A DNA stretch of 64,000 nucleotides, from NCBI GenBank assembly GCA_947650365.1, contig OX393549.1, forward strand, positions 87,379,703-87,443,702, in the 5' to 3' direction. Position 1 is the stretch's first letter. Every line of letters starts with the position of its first letter. This DNA comes from Chamaelirium japonicum (taxonomy: Eukaryota; Streptophyta; Magnoliopsida; Liliales; Melanthiaceae). The position numbers were made by a program, and so were the translations under genes. The notes under the pieces are model-generated. The model worked only from the letters and a program-made list of their open reading frames with translations, made no database searches and had not been told where the DNA came from. This document shows, one piece after another, positions 36,401 to 46,839 of this stretch.

Positions 36401-36704
36401 ATGAGCCATTCTAATTCATTCGTATAAATATAGTCACTCTAATTCATTCATACGAATGAATACGGCTAGTCTAATTCATTCGTACGAATATAGCCATTCT
36501 AATTTATTCATACAAATATAGTGATTCTAATTCATTCGTACGAGCCATTCTAATTCATTCGTATGAATATAGCCATTCTAATTCATTCGTATGAACAAAT
36601 ATAGCCATTATAATTCATTTGTATAAATATAGTCATTCTAATTCATTTGCACGAAGATAGACATTCTAATTCATTCGTATGAGTCATTCTAATTTATTCA
36701 TACG
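33411..36704. repeat. Satellite array, left part (28-bp units, 139-bp higher-order unit)
   Basis: The core attctaattcattc is repeated throughout, joined by four linker types: gtacgaatgtagcc (28-bp unit), gtacgaaggtagcc (28), gtacgagcc (23) and gtacgaatgaatgtagcc (32). They recur in the order 32-28-28-23-28, giving a higher-order unit near 139 bp. Orientation is constant. Copies differ at many positions, so the array is not newly made. Where core and linker meet, attcattcgtacgaatgaat is a perfect 20-bp palindrome. Open frames here (for example 35742-36177, HSYE repeats) are by-products. Confidence 0.95.
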
Positions 36705-36709
36705 AATGT

Positions 36710-37434
36710 TGTGACGACCAAGATCCAATAGCCAAGAGCCAAGACTTCTGAGGCTGGAATACCAAGATGGATTAGGTGAGGTGTACAAGGCCACGAGTTA
36801 GCTTCACATTGCCTAGAGAGAATGAGATCCAGAGTTACTTATATAATTTCCCCTCCCAAACATAGGAGATTCGTTTTAAAATCGTGTGCTGCTACAGATT
36901 TTGTAAGAACTCCATAGTTAAGTATGCTCGGGTGAGAGTAGTACTAGGATGGGTGACCATCCTGGGAAGTTCTCGTGCGTGCATGAACAAAGCGGATAAT
37001 ATCTTGTGTGTTTGGGGTGGATGTTACTAAATAGTATCAGAGTCGGTTCTCCTCAGGATGGGAGGGTTCTAACTCTACACGAGGACGTGTAGCCCTGAGG
37101 GGGGGTGGATTGTGACGACCAAGATCCAATAGCCAAGAGCCAAGACTCCTGAGTCTAGAATCCCAAGATGGATGAGGTGAGGTGAGGTATACAAGGCCAC
37201 GAGTTAGCCCCACATCGCTTGGAGAGAAGGAGATACTAAGCTACTTATATAATTTTCCCTCCCTAATATAGAAGACGCATTTTAAAACCGTGCGCCGCTA
37301 CGGATTTTGTAAGAACTCCGTAGTTAAGCGTGCTCGAGCGAGAGCAGTACTAGGATGGGTGACCTCCCTGGAAAGTTCTCGTGCGGGCACAGGCAAAGCG
37401 AACAAAATCTTGTGTGTTTGGGGCGGATATTACA
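36710..37434 (+). mobile_element. Cassandra-type TRIM with 5S rRNA-derived LTRs
   Basis: LTRs at 36710-37028 and 37111-37434 (319 and 324 bp, TG start) flank 82 bp that hold a tRNA-Met-type primer site (from about 37032) and a purine tract (ccctgagggggggtggat). A 5-bp duplication, aatgt, lies at 36705-36709 and 37435-37439. Each LTR carries 5S rRNA-like sequence (36907-36978 and 37313-37384) including tactaggatgggtgacc, the defining trait of Cassandra. It has no coding capacity and is structurally whole. LTRs differ by roughly 15 percent by eye, suggesting several million years. It was inserted into the satellite. Confidence 0.93.
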
Positions 37435-37439
37435 AATGT

Positions 37440-39570
37440 AGCCATTCTAATTCATTCGTATAAATATAGCCATTCTAATTCATTCGTACGAATGTAACTA
37501 TTCTAATTTGTATGGATATAACATTTCTAATTCATTCGTACGAAGGTAGCTATTCTAATTCATTCGTAAGATCCATTCTAATTCATTCATACGAATGTAG
37601 CTATTCTTATTCATTCGTATGAACGAATATAGCCATACTAATTCATTCGTACGAATATAGCCATTCTAATTTATTCATACGAAGGTAGCCATTCTAATTC
37701 ATTCGTACGAGCTATTTTAATTCATTCATACGAATATAGCCATTCTATTTCATTCATTCGAATAAATATTTTCATTGTAATTCATTCGCACGAATATAGC
37801 CATTCTAATTCATTCATACACTGGTAGCCATTCTAATTCACTCGTACGAACCATTCTAATTCTTTCAAAGGAATGTAGCCATTCTATTTCATTCGTACGA
37901 ATGTAGCCATTCTAATTCTTTCTTATGAAGATAGCTATTCTAATTCATTTGTACAAGTCATTCTAATTCATTCGTATGAATATAGCCATCATAATTCATT
38001 CGTACGAACGAATATAGTCATTCCAATTTATTCGTATGAATGTAGCCATTCTAATTCATTTGTATGAAGGTAGCCATTCTAATTCATTCGTAAGAGCTAT
38101 TCTAATTCATTCGTACGAATGTAACCATTCTAATTCGTTCGTACAAACGAATGTAGCTATTTTAATTCATTCATACGAATGTTGCCATTCTAATTCACTC
38201 GTACGAAGGTAGCCATTCTAATTCATTTATACGAAGATAGATATTCTAATTCATTCGTATGAAGGTAGCCATTCTAATTCATTCGTACGAATATAGCCAT
38301 TCTAATTCATTCGTATGAATGAATATAGTCATTCTAATTCATTCGTACGAGCTATTCTAATTCATTCATACGCATATAGTCATTCTAATTCATTCATACG
38401 AATGATTATTTTCATTGTAATTTATTCGTACGAATATAGCCATTTTACTCATTCGTACAAAGGTAATCATTTCAATTCATTCATACAAAGATAATCATTT
38501 CAATTCATTTATACGAACCATTCTAATTCATTCGTAGGAATGTAGCCAGTCTAATTCATTCGTACGAATGAATGTAATCATTATATTTTATTTATACAAA
38601 TATAGTCATTCTAATTCATTCGTTTGAAGGTAGCCATTCTAATTCATTAGTACAAGTAATTCCAATTCATTCGTACGAATGTAGCTATTCTAATTTATTC
38701 GTACGAACGAATATAGCCATTGAAATTCATTCGTACGAATGTAGCCATTCTAATTCATTCGTACGAAGGTAATCATTCTAATTCGTTTATAAGAGCTATT
38801 CTAATTCATTAATACAAATGTAGGCATTCTAATTTGTTTGGACAAACGAATATAGACATTCTAATTCATTCGTACGAAAGTAGCCATTCTAATTCATTCG
38901 TATGAAGGTGGCAATTCTTATTCATTCGTACATGCCATTTTAATTCATTCGTATAAATCTAGACATTCTAATTCATTCGTATAAAAGAATATAACTATTC
39001 TAATTCATTCATACGAGTATAGTCATTTTAATTCATTTGTACAAAGGTAAGCATTCTAATTCATTCATACGAGCAATTCTAATTCATTCGTACGAATGTA
39101 GCCATTCTAATTCATTCGTACGAATGAATATAGCTATTCTAATTCATTCGTACGAATGTTGTCATTCTAATTAATTCATACGAAGGTAGCTATTCTAATT
39201 CATTCATAGGAGCCATTCTAATTCATTTGTATGATTGTAGCCACTCTAATTCATTCATACGAATGAATGTAGCCATTCTAATTCATTCATGCGAATGTAG
39301 CCTTTCTAATTCATTCGTACGAAGGTATCCATTCTATTTCATTAATACAAGCCATTCTAATTCATTCATACGCATGTAACCATTCTAATTCATTCATACG
39401 AACTAATATAGCTATTCTAATTCATTCATAAGTGCCATTCTAATTCATTCGTACGAATGTAACCATTCTAATTCATTCGTATGAATGTATAGCCATTCTA
39501 ATTCATTCGTAAAAATATAGCCATTCTAATTTATTTGTACGAAGATAGACATTCTAATTCATTCATATGT
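37440..39570. repeat. Satellite array, right part
   Basis: Continues the same unit, orientation and higher-order order as the left part after the Cassandra insertion. It stops abruptly at about 39570 (attcatatg), where Copia sequence starts. The total array without Cassandra is about 5.4 kb, or near 40 higher-order units. Confidence 0.95.
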
Positions 39571-42500
39571 TCATCCTGAGTTCTCTCCCCTCGTCGGACA
39601 GTTGATCCATAGGAATCCTCTTCCTCGTTTCGATGCTACCGTTGCGGAGCTTTTTACGGAGGAAACCCATCTTCACACCGTTGCATCTTGTCGGACCTCT
39701 ATATTTTTTATTTTTTAGGGTGTTCTTGCTGCTGCTCTACCTCCGAGACCCACTTCCACTGCTCCGCTCTCTCGAGGTCCATCCTGTTCCTCTAGTACAT
39801 TCGGTGGTCTGCCTGACACTCGGCGGTGCACCCACTATGGTAAGTCCAGACACACGGTTAACTCCTGTTTACACCTTTATCTTGAGAAGCATGCCGGACC
39901 ACCTACACGTAGTCGATCTACTGCTGCAGTTGCTGGTGCCCCTACTGCTGATGCTACTACGACGGATCATCTTAAGCACCTTGAGATACGCCTTGAGTAG
40001 CTTTTTCTACAGCCTGCCTTTGGCTCCTCCAAACCCTCAGCCTTCTCTGCCACCTTTGCATCCTGGATTATGGACTCTGGAGCCTCTCACCACATGACCC
40101 AGACCACTCCATCCTTATCGTATGCTCACCTGCCTCACGTATTTCTTTGATCCACACTGTAGATAGCTCTCTTTTAGCCATCTCGCAAATTGGGTCCATC
40201 ACTACTGCCTCAGATCCTACTGTCCTTCTCTTTCTATATTTTGTCTTGCACGCATCTCAGCTTTGTATGAATTTAATTTCTATTAGCAGCCTGTGTGATT
40301 TTGACCTGACAGTCACGTTTTTTTCCTCTTTGTGTGTTGTACAAGATCCACGCTCGGGATAGAGGATTGGTGCTACTCGTAGGGCTGGCGGACTATACCA
40401 CCTAGAGTATCTCCATCTACCTGCTATCTTTCATTCGGTCTTCTATGGTGCTGTCTCTTCTGATGCTGACCTATGACATAGGAAATTAGGTCATGTGTCT
40501 GAATCTCGACTTAAAAGTCTTTTTCAATCCGAAGCTTTAGGTCGAGGTTCCTTTTCTACTCTTTCTTTTTGTACAGGATGTTAGTTGGCTAAGTATTCAG
40601 CTTGCTCCTTTTCTTCTACTTTGTCGAGGTCATATAGTCCTTTCGATCTAGTATACTCTGATATTTGGGATCCTGCACCTTTCTCTTCTTTGAATGATTA
40701 TCTTTATTATATTAGTTTTATTGATGACTATTTTCATTTCACATGGGTTTATCTTCTTCGTCAGCGATCTGGCATTACTGAGGTCTATCAGACCTTCACC
40801 GTTATGGTTCATACTCAGTTCCATGCTCGTATCAAGACTTCTGGTCTGATTACGCCCGTGAGTGCCTATCCTCTTCTATGTATTCTATTCTTCAGCCCCA
40901 TGAGACTCTCTTCCAATAATCTTATCCACACAACTATGAGCAAAACAGCATTGCGGAGCAAAAATATCGTCACATCTTTGAGACAACTCGTGCCCAGCTT
41001 CTCTCCTCATTCGTTTCTTGCACCTTCTGGGTAGAGGCAATTTTCACCTATGTCAACCTTATTAACATCACCCCTTCCTTAGTCCTCTCGGGTGTTTCTC
41101 CTCCTGAGTGTCTCTATGGCACCCCTCTAACTACAGCATGTTGTGTACTTTTGGGTGCATATGCTTTGTCCTTTTTCCTTCCCACGAGTGCACCAAGCTT
41201 TCGGCTAGATCTACTAAGTGTGTGCTCTTGGGGCTCAGCTCTAAGCACAAGGGGTATCGTTGCTATGACCCCTTGGCTCATCGTTTTCGCATCTCTCGAT
41301 ATATTTTCTTTGTCAAGGATGTTTCCTATTACTCTACCGTATCTCAAGATCTCATCGTTTTTGAGATTTCTACCGCTCCTTCCTTCGTGTCTCCTTGGGC
41401 TCCTTCTCCGACACCCTCCCTTCCTACTACTGCTTCCCCTCCTATTTCTGCTCTTGAGCCCTTACCTCCTGTTACAGTAGCAACCTCTCCTCTTTCTTCT
41501 ACTTCCATCTCAGTTGATGTTTCTCCTATGTCTCCTTCCACTCCCTTGGGTCCTTTGTCCCTTTTACCTGTTTCACCCTTTCTTCAGGTGTATTCTCGTC
41601 ATCATCAGTCTGCCCCATTATCTGTTCCATCTTCGTCTGACAGTGACTCCTTTAGTATGCCATCTACTTCGAGTAGCCTTCTTCTATCGAATGTAGATCC
41701 TAGCACTCCTCATCGCTATCCCCAATACGAGCGTCGCCATCCTGACCATTTTGGCTACTCTCCTGATCGTTTTGGATTTACTGCAATTACTTCCTACTCG
41801 TCCTTGTTCATTGCTTACCGTACCTCCCTTCACACTGATAGAGAGCCCAGGTCCTACAAAGAGGCACTAAAGTACTCTGCTTAACAACATGCTATGGCTA
41901 AGGAGTTCCAGGCTTTTGAGCAGACTCAAACATGGGAGGTTATCCCTCTGCATGATGGTATTGAGCCCATTAGCTGCAAGTGGGTTTTCAAGATCAAGTA
42001 TCATCCTGATGGCTCCATTGATCGGTATAAGGCCTGCCTTGTTGCTAGAGGTTTTACTCAGGAGTACGTGATTGATTATGACAAGACTTTTGCTCTGGTG
42101 AGTCAGATGACCACCATTCGGACCCTCATCGATGTTGCTGCTACTAGAGGTTAGCCCCTGCTTCAGATGGATGTGAAAAATATATGTCTTCATGGCGATC
42201 TCTCCGAGGTTATTTATATGCATCCTCCTCCTGGTCTCAGCACGACATCTTAGCATATCTATCGCCTCCGTCAGGCTATTTATGGCCTCAAACAGGCTCC
42301 TCGTGCCTGTTTTGAGCATTCTCATCGTGCAGTTACTGAGATCGGGTTTATGGAAAGCTTCCAGGATCACTTTATGTTTGTGAGAATTCCTCTCAAGGCC
42401 ATGCCATCATTCTTCTCTATGTTGATGATATGATCCTTACCGGTGACGATTACGGTGCCATAGCCTCTCTTCAACAACATCTTCAGAGTTAGTTTCAGAT

Positions 42501-43539
42501 GAAGGATCTTGGTCCCCTACGCTACTTTCTTGGACTGGAGGTTGCTAGAGGTGCTTGAGGGATTCTACTTTTTCAGCAGAAGTATATGGCTGACATCCTG
42601 GATTGTACTGCTCTTTCTAACTGTCATATAGTTGGCACTTATCTTGAGCTTCACGTGAAGGTCCATCCTACTGACGGTGAGCTTCTCTCATATCCCACCA
42701 GGTATCAGGAGATAGTTGATCAGCTCATCTATCTTTGCATCACCAGACCGGATATTGCACATGTAGTCAGTATTCTTAGCTAATTTGTGGATGCACCTCA
42801 CTCGACTCATTAGCTAATTTGTGGAGGCACTATTACCATGTCGCTTCTTTTGTCCTCGACCTCCTCTATGATTCTTCGTGCATATTCTGATGCCGACTGG
42901 GCTGATGATCCGACCACTCGTCGCTCTACTACTGGATATTATCTGTTTTTGGGTGACTCTCTGATCTCTTGGAAGAGTAAGAAGCAGAAGATTGTCTCTC
43001 TCTCCAGCACTGAGACCGAGTTTCGTGCCATGGCTACTACTACTAAGGAGATTGTTTATCTACGACGTCTTCTCCGGGATCTTGGTGTCGCTACTTCTGG
43101 CCCTACAGCTCTTTATTGCGACAACAAGAGTGCTATTTAGATTGTCAACAATTTGGTTTTTCATGAGCGAATAAAGCACATTGAGCTCGATTGTTACTTC
43201 TCTAGAGAGCAGTACAAGGCTGGCACCATCCCTCTGCCATATGTGTCTTCTGCAGAACAGATTACCGATTTTTTCACAAAGTCATACCCCTAGATCTCCT
43301 CGTTTTCGGTTTCTTATTGGCAAACTCTCAGTATTTGATCCACCGTAAGTTTGAGAGGAGGGTGTTAATGTATATTGTAGGTTATACATATGAGTTAGGT
43401 GTATAGGACTCATTCCCTACACATGTATGTGACTATATATTCTTGGCTATTGCCCTAATGAGAATTGTTTGTCATTGTCCCAAACCCTAGCCTCACTCTC
43501 TCTCTCTCTCTCTCTCTCTCTCCTAGGGTTGTGGTAACA
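39571..43539 (+). mobile_element. Broken Ty1/copia retrotransposon
   Basis: In order along the plus strand are parts recognisable as the end of gag with a zinc knuckle (about 39825), protease with its DSGAS-type site (about 40075), the pre-integrase and integrase regions (about 40400-41350), a proline- and serine-rich linker (41350-41720), reverse transcriptase (about 41860-42560) and RNase H (about 42850-43290). A purine tract (gagaggaggg) precedes a 3' LTR at 43363-43539. The 5' LTR and most of gag are missing, replaced by the satellite. It has many breaks, more than ten. An old fossil. Confidence 0.9.
43363..43539 (+). repeat. 3' LTR of the Copia copy
   Basis: A 177-bp segment running tgttaatgta to ggtaaca, directly after the purine tract. 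It contains a (CT)n run at 43494-43522. The following bases, atatc, would be the target copy; no partner is visible. Confidence 0.7.
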
Positions 43540-44562
43540 ATATCAAAACTGGCTGGCTCAGAGACATTTGATTATAAATTTGCAAGTAAGAGAAAGAGAT
43601 AGAGATGTAGTTTTTGGGTTTAGTTTTTTCAAGTCGAGGCGGTGCGACTATCCCTCTCCATCGAGCTGAAGCTGGATTCCAGCTAATTGCTAGTTTTTTG
43701 GGTTTCTTTTTGTTCTCGTGTAGATCCGAGATGTAGTTTTTGGGTTTAGTTTTTTCTTTGCTGGAGTCTGGTGAGTTTGTGGTGTTCTCCTGCTAGAGAG
43801 AGATGGTGTAGATGGTGATTGTGCCCCTCTTGACACTAGGGTGGCCTGATGTTGTCTCCCGTCGGTGCGGCGCCTCCTCCACCGCCTAGTGGCGGTCTCC
43901 TGTAGTGCCGGCATGTGGCACCTCCTGCTTGCATCAGGCTGTGGTGCCACCTGAGATATGTTGAGATCTCCCCTTCAAAGTACCAAAAAAAAACCTTGTA
44001 GATAACGAAGCAACTCTTTTGTTGAATAAGTACACACAAGCTTGCTGGTGGTGCATGAGTTCTTGCTGGAGTTGATGGTAGTATTCAGGCAACGACAACC
44101 TTTACTTGTCATGTTCCATCAGCTCTCTATGCTGAATTATTGGCGATTCGAGCCTTGTTTAAGGAAGTTGCACGAAGAGGATTCGACTCCGTGATTGTCC
44201 TATCTGGTGCCAAACGGGATGTATTTAATCTTGTTGCAGGACGACGACTCTCCGCTGATACAGTGGATCTAGTTGCCGAGTGTCAACGGTGTTGGCAATC
44301 CCTGATTGGCGTTCGTTGGCAGTGGATCATATGGGAAGCTAACTTGGCTGCCAATTGGTTGGCTCGGACGGCTAGAAGGCTTGGTCGGGAGGGATTCTGG
44401 GAGAGTTCCTTTCTGGATCATCTGTATTGCCTTCATGTGGAAGCCTTGCGGGTCTTGACCACTTGACCCATTCCTTGTAACAAAAAAAGAAAATACCATG
44501 ATCTCTCTCTCTCTCACTCGTAAATTTATAGTCAAATGTCCTAGAGCGAGCCAGTTTTGATA
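43540..44562. repeat. Inverted pair of about 65-bp ends around LINE fragments
   Basis: The sequence atatcaaaactggctggctc plus the following 45 bp (43540-43605) is matched in reverse complement at about 44497-44562 (gagcgagccagttttgatac end), with clear similarity through ttataaattt and the GA-rich part. The roughly 900 bp between contain a 30-bp direct repeat (gagatgtagtttttgggttt at 43604 and 43729), an A tract at 43983-43992 and the LINE piece listed next. Confidence 0.65.
44105..44492 (+). mobile_element. LINE 3' fragment (RNase H region)
   Basis: An open frame (in-frame ATG at 44140, stop at 44464-44466) reads as the C-terminal half of a plant LINE RNase H-like domain: LYAELLAIRALFKEVARRGF upstream, then CQRCWQSLIG and ANWLARTARRLG. 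It ends in an A-rich tail at 44481-44495. It shares the general CQxxWQ arrangement with the LINE at 32.4 kb but is clearly another copy. Truncated on the 5' side. Confidence 0.7.
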
Positions 44563-44818
44563 CCATTACTGATGTGGCACTAACCGCTCAACGCCCTTCA
44601 ACGAAACGAAGATTTTCAAAGGATCCTTCAGATAAGCATACAAGGTGATCGAAGTTAGTAGCTTTCTTCAGTGTAAGTAGTGCCTCTGTGGTCGATCCAA
44701 AATCTATGAAGTCTGGCACTGCTCCGAACGTTGATACTCCCAGGTCGACCCTCCTGGGAGTATGCTGCTGGTAAGTACTGCAGATTATATAATAAATAAA
44801 GAGATGCAGAATCATAAG

Positions 44819-44899
44819 GTCAAGATGGCCGAGTTGGTCTAAGGCGCCAGTTTCAGGTACTGGTCCGAAAGGGCATGGGTTCGAATCCCATTCTTGACA
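44819..44899 (+). tRNA. tRNA-Leu (anticodon CAG)
   Basis: The 81-nt sequence folds as a class II tRNA. Acceptor strands gtcaaga and tcttgac pair perfectly, with discriminator A at 44899. The A box is tggccgagttgg. The anticodon stem ccagt/actgg encloses loop ttcaggt, giving anticodon CAG. There is a short variable arm, and the B box is ggttcgaatcc. A tttt run follows at about 44909, suitable for Pol III termination. No mismatches in stems were seen, so it should be functional. It decodes CUG leucine codons in the cytosol. Confidence 0.95.
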
Positions 44900-44930
44900 A
44901 ACCTTTGTTTTAGCTATTTTTTTAAACTCT

Positions 44931-45490
44931 CTCTCTCTCTCTCTCTCTCTCCAGCAACCGATAGTGGAGAGAGCCAGCAATGGTGAGGAGTTGAACCCGA
45001 TGCTAGGTCTATCAAAAGGCCGGCGGCTAGGGTCAAATCGAGCTGAGCCCTTTGTTCTGGGGCTCGACCCTTAGGCTGGCCCGTCAAGTGGGGGTGGCTA
45101 TGGGTCGGGTCTGGTTGAGACATAGGTATAAGGGTAAAACACCCAACCCGAACCCGATCCGTTTAATAAACGGGTCAAAAATATAAACCCAAACCCAACC
45201 CGCCTAATAAATGGGTTGACCCGACCCGACCCGACCAGATCCCTTTAACCAATTTATTAAACGGGTTGGCTCGGGTTGGGTCAACAAAACCCTTGTAAAC
45301 CGGTCGGGTTGGGTCAAGTTAGGCCGGATTGGGCTGGGTTTGGTAGGGTTGGTTCGGGTTAGGTCGGGTCGGTGGTAAACGGGTCAAGTCAGGTCAATCG
45401 AGTTATAAGTACAAACCAGAACCCGGCCCATTAAATAAATAGGTCAGTCGAGTCAACCCTTTTTATGACCGAACCCGTTTAGACCAAACC

Positions 45491-45540
<50 letters not shown>

Positions 45541-45672
45541 ACCGATAGTGGAGAGAACCGTAATGGTGAGGAGTTGAACCCGATGCCTAGGTCTATCAAA
45601 AGTCCGGCTAGGGTCAAATTGAGCTGAGCCCTTTGTTCTGGGGCTCGACCCTTAGCTGGTCCGTCAAGGGCT
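44931..45672. repeat. 135-bp direct repeat flanking a hAT copy
   Basis: The segment caaccgatagtggagag through cgacccttag and ccgtcaag occurs at about 44955-45088 and again at 45539-45667, both preceded by (CT)n tracts (44931-44954 and 45498-45537). Between them lies the hAT-type element. The arrangement suggests duplication by unequal exchange or slippage around the CT tracts. Confidence 0.85.
45089..45497. mobile_element. hAT-type non-autonomous element, 3' end lost
   Basis: The left end, tgggggtggcta, opens a body of gggtcgggt and tttaataaacggg motifs like the copies at 23647 and 57340. The right end is replaced by the (CT)n tract. Confidence 0.75.
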
Positions 45673-46384
45673 AAAGTCGGGACAGTGCCGAACAAGACCC
45701 ATGTTGATGTCATTAAGATAGACCTTTATCAAAAATATCGGTTTGGGACTCAGAGCGCCTGCGACTCTATTTCCCTCTCCACTCTAGGGTTAGGGTATCT
45801 CCACCCCTCTCTTGGCCTCCTCGGACGACGTTGCCGGTGGCTCTGGGGAGACCAGGCCTTGGGTCTAGCTGGGTTCTGGGGTAGGATCGGGCCCCCTTCA
45901 TCATCCCTATAGATAGGAGCGACTCTGGCTACCAGAGTTTTGTTCTCGTCTCGCCAGAGTCGGCGACCCCCGACTCGATTGACGACTTTTGCTCAACGTC
46001 GGGGCTGGATCTTCCACTGGGTGTAGTAGGGAGGTTGGATCTGGCCCCAGCGTCGAGGCTCTTTACCGGTGAGTTCCACTACACCTCTCCCCTAGTCAAT
46101 GGCGGCTCCTTGCGGTGCAACGGAGGTGGCGGGTTGACGGCTGTGCGGCAACAGGGGCTACGACTCCAATTTGATTAGCTTAGCAACTGGATCGGGCGAT
46201 GGTGCGCCGTTTTTTGGTATTTTTTTTGTGGGTGATGTTGTGATCTGTTTGCTTTCTCTCCTCTTTGTTTTCTGGGGTTTCTTCTACCAGTGTGCAATGT
46301 TTGTAGCTGCCGGTGGCGACGTGTTGTTAACCCTAAAGTTAGGGTCTAGTTGTTCGTCTTGGTAGCACGTTGTTTTCTGGGGTT
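45673..46384. other. Unassigned DNA, possibly LINE 5' material
   Basis: A GC-rich stretch with ctctagggttagggt and repeated gtcggcgacccccgac-type phrases resembles the 5' region of plant LINEs, but no protein match is visible. No gene is supported. Confidence 0.3.
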
Positions 46385-46640
46385 TCAATGGAGCTGCACT
46401 ATAGCTGCTATATTGATTTTCACTATAGCAACTGAATTGATACTCCGTTATTTCGAAGTGATATTCCATTCGAGCTACTACTGTGAAATCATTGTAGCAA
46501 CCAAATTTATACTCTGCTAACCTGAATTCATATTATATTTGAGCTGCTACAGTAAAATCACTATAGCAACCAAATTTATACTCCAAAATACTTACTTCTA
46601 CAGTAAAATCACTCTAGCAACTACAATGTTTTGGATCTAC
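46385..46640. repeat. Palindromic repeat family, copy 2
   Basis: Alternating gctacagtaaaatcactatagcaac and gctgctatattgattttcac motifs repeat about four times, related to 13490-13700. It lies 200 bp upstream of the PPR gene and could fall in its promoter. Confidence 0.6.
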
Positions 46641-46839
46641 TATTTTTTTTTTGAAAGGTAAATAGATTTTTTTTTAAAAAAAATGGGAGTGAGGAAGGGA
46701 CTTAAATACTTAATGCCCTACCCAAAAAATATAGGGGGTTTATCAAAAAAACATGATTAGTTAGAGGGCCTTAGATTAATTACCCCTTTCTATTTTCAAC
46801 ATATCAACCCAACTTTTCAAACTCCTGCCTCCATGCGAG

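Noticed and set aside
36907-37384. Working 5S rRNA genes
   Set aside because: Only the internal part is 5S-like, and it lies inside matched LTRs with a primer site and target duplication, which is Cassandra.
33411-39570. CRISPR-like appearance of regularly spaced short repeats
   Set aside because: Linkers are themselves repeated, not unique spacers, and the context is a plant nuclear genome.
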